Source of the DNA: Leptoclinus maculatus
Lineage: Eukaryota; Chordata; Actinopteri; Perciformes; Stichaeidae
Assembly: GCA_032191485.1 (NCBI GenBank)
Contig: JAVDOI010000002.1
Coordinates: 4,659,346 to 4,723,345 of the forward strand
DNA length: 64,000 nt
Direction of reading: 5' to 3'
A program made the position numbers and the translations under genes. The notes below the pieces were generated by a model. The model saw only the letters and a list, made by a program, of their open reading frames with translations. It did no database searches and had not been told where the DNA came from. Shown here piece after piece: positions 1 through 10,836 of the stretch; the first letter of the stretch is position 1; every line of letters begins with the position of its first letter.

Positions 1-31
1 AAAAAGCTGCTGGTACACATGCGTCTGGTTC

Positions 32-32
<1 letters not shown>

Positions 33-66
<34 letters not shown>
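33..66. repeat. (GT)n microsatellite
   Basis: An uninterrupted GT dinucleotide run of 34 bases. No gene is visible around it. Confidence 0.95.
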
Positions 67-68
<2 letters not shown>

Positions 69-423
69 GTCTGAGCTCTAACCTCAGCAGCTGCGTGTGA
101 TTTTGTATTCATGTTGTCTGGGGGCTTCTTTCCTGTTGTATTTTTTCCTGTCTGTCCTGCCGCTTTGTTCCGTGTGGCGGAGTCTGGAGACAGGTTCTGC
201 TCACATTAATGGATGGGAGCTGCTTCGTGTCGGCTGCACTGCTTCACTATCTGAATGTTCCTTCAGAGACATCTGTGACGAGGCAAGCAACACACAAATG
301 CATTCTCTTTCACCGTTTTGAAAGTTAGGAGAAAAAAATACATTCGTAAATAGTGAGTTAGTTTTTGGAGCAATTCAATGTTTCTTCCTGTTTATTTTTA
401 GTGTTTCGTGGCGGTACTTAAAT

Positions 424-805
424 CAGTGATTTCCAACCGGGGTAGTTGCACTGTTGCCAGGGTATGTGGAAAGATTAGCTCAACTAATTTGAAAAAAGAA
501 AATGCAGTAAGCCACAGGCAGTGGATAAACAGTTGAGATATCTTGTTCAGAGTTACGGATAAATGCTTCTGCCACTTGTAGTATAATGCAAACTTGACCA
601 AACCAACCTAAACATTGACAGTTCAACTGTATGAATACTGTAGCTATACATCCTTTTAAATAGTTAATAGTGTTAAATAGCATTCCGTTTAAAATCATTC
701 TAAGTGAACACATTTGGAACGTGACTGGTGTGTGAAGGGGTACTTGAGTTCATCTGACAGGGCTGTGGGGGTACGTTTAAAAAACAAAAAGGTTGGAAAC
801 CACTG
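424..805. mobile_element. Non-autonomous hAT-like transposon
   Basis: The ends are imperfect terminal inverted repeats: the left begins CAGTGATTTCCAACC and the right, read on the minus strand, begins CAGTGGTTTCCAACC. The 8 bases on each side (416-423 and 806-813) agree at 6 of 8 positions, which fits an aged 8-bp target duplication typical of hAT elements. At 382 bp with no long frame, it has no transposase. The family assignment is inferred from end type and duplication length. Confidence 0.7.
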
Positions 806-998
806 TTTTAAATTTAGCATCTCACATTCTGCCTCTCCAAGTGTTGAAAATGCTTCTGCAATACATTTGGCCAATTTTTAAACGACATCTTGTGTACTGC
901 AATAATTAAATTTAATTAACAGACAGATACAATTAAAACGTGATCCCATTATTTGTTTTCTATTATATTCTGGGCAGTTTGTTGCATAAATCCACGGC

Positions 999-1000
<2 letters not shown>

Positions 1001-1044
<44 letters not shown>
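1001..1044. repeat. (CA)n microsatellite
   Basis: A CA run of 44 bases, continued imperfectly to about 1060. Confidence 0.95.
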
Positions 1045-1051
<7 letters not shown>

Positions 1052-2654
1052 AACACACAGTTGGATGGGGCAAGCATTGCTTCATAAACAATTGCAGCCA
1101 CACACGCTCGCTCTAGGAAGGAACATGAAAACAGCTCTAATGGGAAAAAGATGAGAGGGCTCGCAGTGAGCACACCCAGAGACAGGAGGAGAGAGCCGAC
1201 CGTTGGACACCGCTGTCTCAGCCCTGCTGGCACACAAACAGTCTGGAATCAGACGCAAAGATTGCTGACTGAGGTCACGTTGTTCACCAGGTCCCGTTGA
1301 ACAGCACATTTCATTTGTGGCATTTGATGCGTAGTCTTGCTGTTGCTATATTTCTGTAGTGTTGCTGTATTTTCAGCAATATTTTTATTTATTTTTTAAA
1401 TGAGACAGATCATTTTGGTGTTAAGTTTAACACCAATTAAGTTTTTTAAATCTATACATTTTATTTTTTTAATATGATTTTATTTTTTTAACTAAAAAGT
1501 GACTTTCACCATATCATTGCACTCTTATTATAAAGACTCAGGAGTCTTTATGTATGCTGATAACACTCTCTGAGCTCATCCAGAGCAGCGCTGCATTTTT
1601 AAATTAAAGTTATTATTGTGTTCAGATGAATCAGCTGATTTAAACAATTAGTTTGAATATTCAAATGTCACAGATTGAATGCTCTCTGAAGACAGACCCC
1701 AGGTCAGTAGAACTACGTTAAGAACTAATGCTGTTATTATCACTCTTCAGGCAAAGCGTTTGGAGTATTTTATGATAAAGTGTGATGTTGGTGTAAACCA
1801 GCAGCGAAGGGGAAACGGCCCTGTGCTGTTCAGGAAAAAGTGTGTCATCCTGTTTATTTTCCTCTGGTTCGCTGTCTTTTCCAGCTCATAGGGCGCGATG
1901 ATAACAGAAAAATATTGCGGCGTCCACGTCTCACAGCGGACCTGCCCCCCTTCCCAATCCACAGAGGGACCACAAGGCCCTTAGAACAACATTTTTGCTC
2001 CGAGGGAGAGGAGCAGGAGTTACAGCCTGTGCGTTAATGACGGCTCACTGGTGATTCCCTCACATGTTTGTTCAGATTTTGGCTTTGCTTATACATACAG
2101 GCACAAATCAAACTCTCCATCCATTTCTCTGTTTTTTGTCCTGATGAAGTCTCATCTCCAAGAGTCGGGGTTGGCCGACGCTCTGACACCGAACTGGCCT
2201 TCCTTTGTGCTGTTTTTGATACTTTTGTGTCCCATATCTTCCTGAAGAAACAAATCCCCCTCCAAAAAAAATTCTCATTAAGTTTTCTCCATAATGCCAA
2301 GTCTATCATTGCTCTCTATGTCCTATGTCTGTGTATCCACTATGACGGAATAATATTTGGACAGGTGTTTCGTTCATACGCATTAACTTCAAGGGTGCTC
2401 GTGTGCTATTTCATTGCAGTTTCATAAAGAGAGAAGAAAAAGAAAAGCAGCATAACCCGGCTGGTGGGTTCTTAAGCTGGTACGGTGTACTGTAGTGTAT
2501 ACTGTACGTGTAATCCCTGACAATAAAAAACTGTTTAGCACCAATTTTCCTTTACTTTTAAAACCCTCTTTTTTCCCCTTGTTTCAGACAACTGTGGAGG
2601 CCACATCTGGAAGACAGATGTAGGCCTAGACCCAGAGCTTGTTCTCTGCCTTTG

Positions 2655-2910
2655 ACTCTCGCTCTCTCTCTCTCTCTCTCTTCCTCGCATTCGCTGCTTC
2701 TCACTCACTCTCTCTTTCTCGCGTCTTACCCTCCCTTTTCTTTTTGGGAAACATGAGAGCTGGGCTAATTCTCTCTCTCTCTCTCTCTCTCTCTCCCTCT
2801 CTCCCACCCCGGCTGGACCACCCACATTCGGAAACGCCTAGCTGTTCCTGAGGCAGAGCCGCAGGCAGTTTAGAGAGACACTGGGAGAGCAAACGAGAGA
2901 GAGAGAGAGA
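2655..2910. repeat. CT-rich / GA-rich simple repeat cluster
   Basis: Three tracts lie close together: (CT)n near 2660-2682, (CT)n near 2770-2796 and (GA)n near 2894-2918. Frames spanning them (Ser-Leu or Arg-Glu repeats) are artefacts of the repeat. Confidence 0.9.
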
Positions 2911-4549
2911 GAGAGAGATGTAAGGATGGGTTATGACTGACGGTTTTAGCAGAGTATCAATTACATCAATGTCAAAGCCATAACCTGCCATTGTGTAAGG
3001 AGGAGAGAGTCTGGGAGAGACTTTGGTGCTCATGAGTTCATGCAGCCTGAATCCTTGTGCTCTTGTTAATAACATATCCTCTCACTTTATTCTGCAGCGT
3101 ATTTGATGCTGCATCTTAGAAAAGAAGTGCCCTCATGCTTTGAGGCTTGCCTTTGGTAAATGCTGCACATCTTTAAGTTAGAGAAAAATCTCAGGAACTT
3201 GATCAAACTGTGTAAAAAAATGTGTTACTGAAGGAAAACGTCTCAGGGACATGACGGGGAAATGTACTTGAAACAGCAGCTTTTATTTGCGTGAGCAGTA
3301 AATAATGATCTCTCATCAAACGTGTGAAACGTCTGCAATATAAAGGTCAATGTCTCCATCGTGTGGATGTCTCTTAGTATTGCCTCTTTGCATAAGAGGT
3401 GCCGCTCTCTGAAATGACTTGTAAAGGGGTTGTGACTGATAATATTTTAATGGTCAATAAGTAATGTATCATTTCTTTATAGACCACTAATAATCCTCTC
3501 ATTAGACCATTTTTTGTTTCACAAAGTTGTGAAGAATCTATTTGGTTAGTTTATACCCCCCTATAATAAGACACCTGCTACTTTGTGTTGGACGTGTAGG
3601 CTAGGCACCCGTGGTGAGGTCCCTACATGCATATAGCAGCACTGGGATTCGAGTGTACACTCCCCTGGTTGTGCTGTGATGAGCGCTGTGTTGCACCTGA
3701 GGAGAGTAAAGCGGTATATAGCACCTCTGGGCACTCCTCCTTGTAGTTCGCCTCCCCACCTGTGGCCTCGGCATAGTTTCCACAGTTTTACTTGGTTTAT
3801 GTTGAACAGGAAACTTGAGCGGTTTAAACGTTGTGTTATGGTTTTAGAGTTGAGCTGAACTTGTAACTGTAATTGGCCATTCAAATCCTTTCCTCCACAG
3901 CAGCTCCACTCCCTATTTGATTATTTTGATTATTTCAATAAAACCTTTAATGCATTCAGAAATCACATCTGTCTTGTGTCAGTAATGAATCTGTGTGCCG
4001 GATACATTTTCTAAATATTACCTAAAGGTTGTTGAAGGTATTTCATTCCCCAGGTGTGGTCAGTTTTCTCCCTTTCTCTCCTTATCGCCCTCGACACAAA
4101 TTAATAAAATCACTGTTTGTATGAGAAAGGGCTCGCTCATTATGATGAACCTCCACTTTCCCTCAGTTTTATTAGCTTTCTGGTGTTTTTCTGCTCGTTT
4201 TGATTTCCATGCCCAGAACTTTATTCTTTTGGTTCATATTCAACGCTCATGGGCGCAGATCTCTGGTTCATATAGAAGTTATAGTATGTCATTCAAACTT
4301 CATCAAAAGTCTTGGTATAGTATACCATTAAGTACATTTCTGGATTGGGAAAGCGACAATGGGCTGCAATTAGTCTGAGTTGGGGAAGTTGATATTTAAT
4401 GTTACACAATATGAGGTGTATGAATCAAGAGAAATGTTTTCAGTTACATTTTTCCACCTCTGACCAGAAGCAGCACAGAGCCGGTCGACACAGTCAGAGC
4501 AGTGATTCAAAGCAGGCAGAGCAGAGCGTGCCAAAAGAAGTGTGTCGTA

Positions 4550-6355
4550 AAAACGTCAAAACAGTATGTCACGAAAGTCATAATATAGTATGGAAGAAAA
4601 ATGTCTGCAATAAGTCACAGTATAATATGTAATACTATAGGATGCCATAGACATGTATGTATGCCATAAACAGTTACAGTAACATGTTGGGAGGATGTGT
4701 AGTATCGTGGCAAACTATGACGTGACATATTTACTACATCATGTACATAGAGACGTTTTCATGGTAATCTATACTAATGTGTTTTCATGCCATGTTATAC
4801 TATAAAAAGATGTTTTGACATGCTATTATGTGACGTTTTTATTGACACTATATTACTATTCTGACATATTTCTGAAATGCTTTAGTTTTGACCTTTTCAT
4901 GACATGCAATACACTGACTTCAATGATATACAACTTATTATTCCTTTTTACATTATCTACTATGCCAATTTATTATGTTTTAGGACATACTATACTTTGA
5001 CTTTTTATCATATAAAATACTATATTTTTTATGGCTTTTTTCATGACATACTACGATAGCACTTTTAATAACATACTCTTTGACTTTTTATGAAATGATA
5101 TACGATCTCTTTAAAACTAACTCTACTATGACATGATATACATTCGTTTATAGTATGTACAACGATTTTGTAAAGTTTTCTCTAACGTACTATACGATGA
5201 CTACAGCGACTATTTGGACAAACAATTACTTTTTATAACTTTTTGACTGATGGTATGGTTTTTCAAATTAGTTCTGACTTTTTTAGACATTCCATATTGC
5301 TTTTGATGTACTATACCATGACATGACTTTTTTCAACATAAAATACAAATTTTCTATGATTTTTTTTATATATTATACTGTGACTTTTTTCCGCATGTTA
5401 TATTACTTTTTTCAAAAGGCAATACTATGACTTTTTAATTACTTTTTTCAACATTCTTTACTTTGTCTTTTTTATGACTTTTTTTATCATTCTATACAGT
5501 TTTTTATGACTTTTGTCGACATCCTGAACTATGAATTTATCATGACTATTTCCGACATTGTATACTATGACTTTTTTTAAACTTTTCGACATGCTATACT
5601 ACTATTTTATTTCATGACTTTGATCGACATGCTGTACTATGACTTTATTATGACTTATATCAGAATCAGAACCATTTATTGCCACGGTATGTTGCACATA
5701 GAAGGAATTTGACATGACGGGTGGTGCTTAACATTAAACAATCAACACAATGTAAATTACAGTAAATATAATATAAAATAAAGTGAAATATAAAATAAAG
5801 TGCACAAACTAACAGATACTATGACTTTTTATGACTTTTTTCGTCATGCTATACTATGACTTTTTTGACTTTATTAATAATTGATAATTAATGATGAATT
5901 AATAATTCAGTATGTCATGACAATTTTATAAAAAAAATCTTTTTCCCTGACAAAAGTCCTGCTGTATGTAGTATGCCATACAAATGTATAGTGTATAGAG
6001 AGTATAGTAAGTTATAGTATGGCATATCATAAAGATGGCATTAACAGTCATATTATTGTACTTCATAAAAACGTATGCTATAAAACATAAGGGTCACACT
6101 ATCATCCCATAAAATTGTCATATAAAGACAAAGTATAGAATTTTGTAAAAGTAAATAAATAAATAAAAGTCAAAGTATAGTATGCCATTAAATGTCACAA
6201 TACAGTATAGTATGCTTCAAAATGTCTTTAAAGAAGTCATAAAAAATGTAAAATGTATATAATAATAATAATATACTTTGTCATAAAACTTTAATAGTAG
6301 AGTAGCAGGCCATAGAATGTCATAAGAAAGTCATGCTATAGTATGCCATACTATA
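4550..6355. repeat. AT-rich degenerate satellite with strand-switching units
   Basis: This block is built from short diverged units. About 4550-4690 carries forms such as AAAGTCATAATATAGTATGG. From about 4700 to 5870 the units read the other way (TACTATGACTTTTT, often with TTTTTCGACATGCTATAC). From about 5940 to 6350 they return to the first orientation (AGTATGCCATA, AAAGTCATAGTATAG). The array therefore contains arms that are reverse complements of each other. A separate retrotransposon tail interrupts it near 5660-5815. No coding frame of note is present. Confidence 0.8.
5660..5815 (-). mobile_element. 3' tail of a LINE-type retrotransposon
   Basis: On the minus strand this reads as the end of a fish LINE-like element: a segment ending in TTGCC..AATAAATGG followed by short TTCTGA repeats. 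On the plus strand it begins ATCAGAATCAGAACC at 5660. A related tail lies on the plus strand near 51140-51213. Only the 3' end is present. The family (L2-like or Rex-like) is not certain. Confidence 0.55.
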
Positions 6356-6359
6356 CCAT

Positions 6360-7067
6360 TCTATGCCTCCAGAGCCGACCCACCTTCGTCACGTGTCTCC
6401 AGAGGGCTCTCCTCCTCATCTTCGTCCTTCTGAGGGACGCAATCTTGGTCGCTAACCTCGAGGCTGTCCACCAGAGCAGCGCCGCCATACGGGGCCAACC
6501 TCCAGAGTGGTCCTGCCTTCATCTGTGGAGGTTGTCAACAAGAGCAACTCTGCCCCCCCGCATGCTGTTCCTCCTGCCAGTCCTCCAGAGGGCTTGCGGC
6601 ATCGTTTTGGGCTTTGGTTTCTAGGTTTTTCTGTTATATTCCTTGTTTCTTTCATTGGATTAGTGTATCCTGTTTCATTTTTGATATGCTCACCTTATGC
6701 GTCATGTCTATTTTTACCTCCGGCCTTTGTGTGATTAGCCCGCTTTGTGATTGTGGAGTTATGAAAGTGGGTGACGTGGCAAAGCTAAATATAAATGATG
6801 CACGGTTCTGCACTGGCCTGGACTCAGCAGAGAGAACATGAAATGAAAACAGTTGATCTACAGGAGAATACATATTTGAAAGTAATACAGAATGACTGAG
6901 AGCTTTACTGCATTATATTTCATTATATTATGTTTTTAATTGTCAAATGTTCATATAGACTTGAGTGCTAATATATAAACGTTATGTTCAGTTTGTTTCT
7001 GCTGCCCCCGAGTGGCACACTGTGTTATTGCAGGATTAATAACATTAACACTGTCGTGGAAGACAAC
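6360..7067. other. Spacer with a short GC-rich insert
   Basis: No gene was recognised. A GC-rich patch at about 6366-6610 stands out from the AT-rich surroundings and repeats the phrase CTCCAGAG five times at irregular spacing. Its frames (+ 6343-6624, - 6452-6655) match nothing I know. It could be a fragment of a transposable element. Confidence 0.4.
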
Positions 7068-7073
7068 TTTATT
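7068..7073 (-). terminator. Polyadenylation signal, GIMAP-like gene
   Basis: AATAAA on the minus strand, about 420 bases downstream of the stop codon at 7490. It is a good candidate for the 3' end of this transcript. Confidence 0.5.
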
Positions 7074-7489
7074 CATCATTTACATTCATAACTTCAGTGA
7101 CTGAGTAAGTTAAGTCATCAAGATGAATAACTAAGCTAATGAAACATGACAAAGCAAGATATACTAGAGGAAGATGAACACCTGCCAAAGGGATGTTTCT
7201 ATAACCTGGTAAACATTGTTCTCATGAATTGGTTATTACTGATCTGTGAAGCATGACTTAGTAATCGTGAATAAAGCCATATGATAATACTGATGCTTGA
7301 TTAGAGAGTTGTATCCCTTCTGCAATATAAAATATAAGCACTGGTGCTCAGTGGTCAAGCATGAATAGTATTTGGCAGGTGCCAGCTGGTAAAACCAATC
7401 AGTTCAGTAATACAATGGTGTGCCGAACACAGTGAAGCGACTTTTAAGGTGCAACTTAATGCATGACACACTTAACATGAGATGACCTC

Positions 7490-9412
7490 TCACTTAGTTT
7501 TCTGTGTTCTCCTTCTCACCACCTCCGTAGCCACCGATCCCACAGTGGCTCCCATCATGCCTCCATACGGCCCTCCCACAAACAGGCCGACCAGTGCTCC
7601 CAGCAGGGCCTCCCTTCTCAACATTTTGGGCAGCCAACTCATCCAGCCCGTCAGCTTCTCCCACCAGCCCCAGAGAAAAGAGGGAGCAGAGGAGGCAGGT
7701 GACGAGGGGAAAATACTATCCACCTCCACATTCAAGTCACCTGCGCTCCTCTCTGCCTCTTCCCGGGCCGCCTCCATTTCTTCTTCTGTGACGTCTTCCT
7801 CCGGTTGTGAGTCCGTGGGAGCCACCTGGTCCCCTCCTCTCCTCCGTCTCACGATCTCTGCCTGCCTCTCTCGCACTCTTTCCTCAGCCTCCTGGTACAG
7901 AGGACAGCTGCAGTGTTGCGTGCCGCTCACGCTCACCGCCTGCTCGACCTTCTCCAGCAGCTCCTCAACGGCATTCCCCTCCTCTGCTTGTCCACTGCGA
8001 GTCTCCAGTGTGTGGTAGCGGTCACCGCATCTTTCCACCAGCTCCCGGAGGTCCTTGCGCCACGTGGCGAGGTACGCCTCCAGCTGCTCGTCCTCCTCCA
8101 GCTCCTCGGTGTGGGTGAAGAGCACGATGGTGTTTGCGCTGACTGCAGAAGGGCCGAATAGCTTCTCCAGGACGTCCAGCGCATTGGCCTCTCCATCGGC
8201 TGGCTGGTTCACAGGGACACACAGCAGGAAGGCGTGCGGCCCGGGGCTGGACAAGGCGATGAAGGAGGATATGTGTCTCCTCCTTTCCTCGGGGTCGCAG
8301 CCTGAGCCAAACCAGGCCGGACTGGAGACGACCGCCACCTGCAGAGAGGTGGCAGAAGCATAAAACCCAGGTAAGAAAATTCAAGCGCATTAATGCTACA
8401 AATTGTTATTTCACTGTAACAAAATTAAACAGAGGAAATTAAGAGAAGTAATATATAGAATTTATGGAAGAGTTTATGGAAAGCAGGAGAGAAGATATTT
8501 GCATGCATCTACGTTTGCATGCAGATGTATTCATTTACATATATTATATATAGGATTATAATTTACTTGATATGATCTTGGATACAAATGCATCAACATC
8601 TATTAATAACATTTACATAAAACAAATATAAGGGAGTAATTGGCAACTCTTGTTCTGAGTTCTTGCTTATAGTCAGAGATGTGAGTGTTATAGGGGTCAA
8701 TGCTCGAGAAAGATTCAAACCAATGAGTCACTATAATGATAATAAGTCTCCAAACTTAGTATACAGTTATACTTCCCCCTCTCCGTTGCAGTGTGGTGTA
8801 CTGCGTGTATTTCACTCCTACCTGTCTACCTGCAGCCTCTCCTCGGTGTTTGCTGCACTCCTGCATGGCGGCAGCATCTGCGCCCTGTTGAGGCTCGTCG
8901 TGCAGGCCCAGGATGCTGCTGACGGCCGATGTTTTCCCGGCCCCGGTCCGGCCCAGCACCACCAGCCTCAGCTCGGCTGCTCAGCACCGACAACAAGGGC
9001 GGAGACAAACCGCAGTGGAAAAACCCACATCATGGTCCAGTCTACTGTACGTGGTTGATTTGTAAACTGTCCAGAGACTACACAAGTTTGTTCAAAAGTA
9101 GAAGCAGCATTTCATGACAATATAATGATTTGAATTCTTACATCCTGCTTTTTAAAGTACAGACTATCTGTTGTTTATGAAGTCAGCTGTATTAAATGAC
9201 GTGTCATGGCATTTCGCCGTTACCGTTTTCGCGTTTCTACGAAGTGGCAGCGCCCTTTGCAACTGATCGTGTCTCTTCTCAAACCGTAAACAGCTGCACC
9301 GGGAGCCGCTCCCTCTCACTTTTCTCCCGGTGTGTCTCGCGGAGACTGATCGTAAGATACACGGAGACACAACAGTGCTCAGCCTACCTGACTGTGCAGC
9401 AGATGTTGACAT
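7490..9412 (-). CDS. GIMAP/AIG1-type GTPase-like protein, 342 aa
   Basis: Three coding exons on the minus strand: 9388-9412, 8822-8976 and 7490-8338. Phases close: the first exon ends G, then CC completes Ala. The start gives MSTSAAQSAEL, directly followed by LRLVVLGRTGAGKT, a P-loop at residues 17-24. Residues 134-140 (FTHTEEL) match the G4 region of AIG1/GIMAP GTPases, and a Cys/Arg/Glu-rich coiled region follows. The usual DTPG G3 motif is replaced: the equivalent segment reads VVSSPAWF (63-70). The last 38 residues form a Gly-rich hydrophobic segment (305-330) ending in a basic tail, consistent with membrane anchoring. GIMAP proteins are immune-cell and endomembrane GTPases, so this is inferred to be a fish member. 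Which one cannot be said. Confidence 0.85.
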
Positions 9413-10836
9413 TTCTGCGGCCGTTTTGTGCTGAATCCGGGATGATCGCACTTCCTCGTTCCTGTGACACTGGACTCAACTTGACTGACTTCGGCGGAGG
9501 GGTGGGGGGGGGGACACAGCTCCATCTGTTGTGGGGCCTGGTGTAGCAGGGCGTCTCAAACCGAGGCCCGCGGACCCGCCCGGGGTCCGTTACCGTTTTC
9601 GTAGCATTTCAGCCCACAAACCTATAAAAGCGCCTTTAAAAAGTATTCACCCCCCTTGGACTTCATTTATTATTACTTCCGTGGTTTAATACAAATAGGC
9701 AAGTATATTATTTATGATTTAGCTGTAAAGCCCTGACCGACCACATGTTATTTAATAAAGTAATTACTTAAGAGTGTCCATGCTAGCAGCTGTTAGCTTT
9801 ACTTGGGCACAGTAGTGCTTTATGAGCTAAATGCTAACAGCGGCATGCTCACAATGCTATCCCTGCTAATGTTCAGGGTATAATGTTCACCATGTTAGCA
9901 TGTTAATAATTAGCCTGAGAGAACAGCTGGGTCTGATGGGAATGTCATAATTCATCCTTGAAAGAGAGCAGTGATGTCTGTACCCGTTCTCAAGACAATT
10001 CACTAAAAAACAAACAAATGTCAACCTCGTGGTGGCGCTTAATTAAAATTATAGATTCATTAGGATTCATCCTCTGGCCACCATGAAGTTTCGTGCAAAT
10101 CTGTCTCGAAGGCTGTTGAAGTATTTGTGAACCGACATCGCCGTCCCCAGAGCCGAGCCGCAGGCATGGCTAATAAAAACAAAACAAGCAGAAGAAGCTG
10201 ATTTTGGAAACAGTTTTAATGTTGCCATTTTTGTTAAATGTCTGGCATTGAACAGCTCCTGATTTAAAACAAGGTTGCACCGTAAGGTGTTGTTTCTATC
10301 ACTTTTCTACAGAGCAGTGAAAAATCGAAATGCTGTACGCACAGTAAAATATCAAATGTATAAAACATCATGGCATGACAGCATTGTTTACATGATAAAA
10401 GAAAAACAAGAGCAGCTGTCAAATATATTATGTTGATCGTGACCAAATTACTTACATGTTCCTGTACTTGTAAGTAAAAAAAAAAAAAATCAAATATGTA
10501 GACCAAACAGTCAACAGTCAAACACATACACTCACTACATTACATACACTCTGTACACTGTACAGTAACAATAAAACTAAGCTGACATGCCAAGAAAGAT
10601 CAACGTGTTCAGTAAAATGTTTCATTTAAAAATATAACAATTAGAAAAAAATTAAGAGAACAAGGTTTTTAAAAAAATACACTTTAAAAAACATTGACGC
10701 TAGAAATATCCAAGTTTTCAGATGCCGAGCAAGTGTCTTAAATTAAAGTCCAAAGGTCCCTCCTGTTCAGGACCCCTCCAGTCACATCTGCTGACTTCTG
10801 ATGCCAAGTCACTGAACGTTGAGTATCATCCTTTAC
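9413..10836. other. Spacer and probable hmgxb4 3' UTR
   Basis: No exon is visible. About 9549-9600 resembles a decayed end of the hAT family seen intact at 29383-30099 (CTCAAACCGAGGCCCGCGG). About 9780-10110 is a dispersed fish repeat rich in GCTAAC and GCATGCT words. The right part, from about 10200, is AT-rich and probably holds the 3' UTR of hmgxb4. Its exact end was not located. Confidence 0.5.
9780..10110. repeat. Dispersed GCTAAC-rich fish repeat, copy 1
   Basis: It contains words such as CATGTTAGCATGTTA and CTGATGGGAATGTCAT. Partly matching copies occur at about 59450-59700 and 61270-61460, so this is an interspersed repeat. Its class is unknown to me. Confidence 0.6.

Larger units (their letters stand above)
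67..4549. other. Gene-free spacer with simple repeats
   Basis: I could not assign any exon in this stretch. Open frames here are short and start or end in repeats. It contains a hAT-like element at 424-805, a CA run at 1001-1044, CT/GA-rich tracts at about 2650-2910 and otherwise ordinary AT-rich sequence. It could include introns or UTRs of a gene lying to the left, but nothing in the sequence shows this. Confidence 0.5.

Noticed and set aside
2535..3075. Arg-Glu-rich frames on the minus strand
   Set aside because: Products of CT/GA simple repeats with no splice or domain support.
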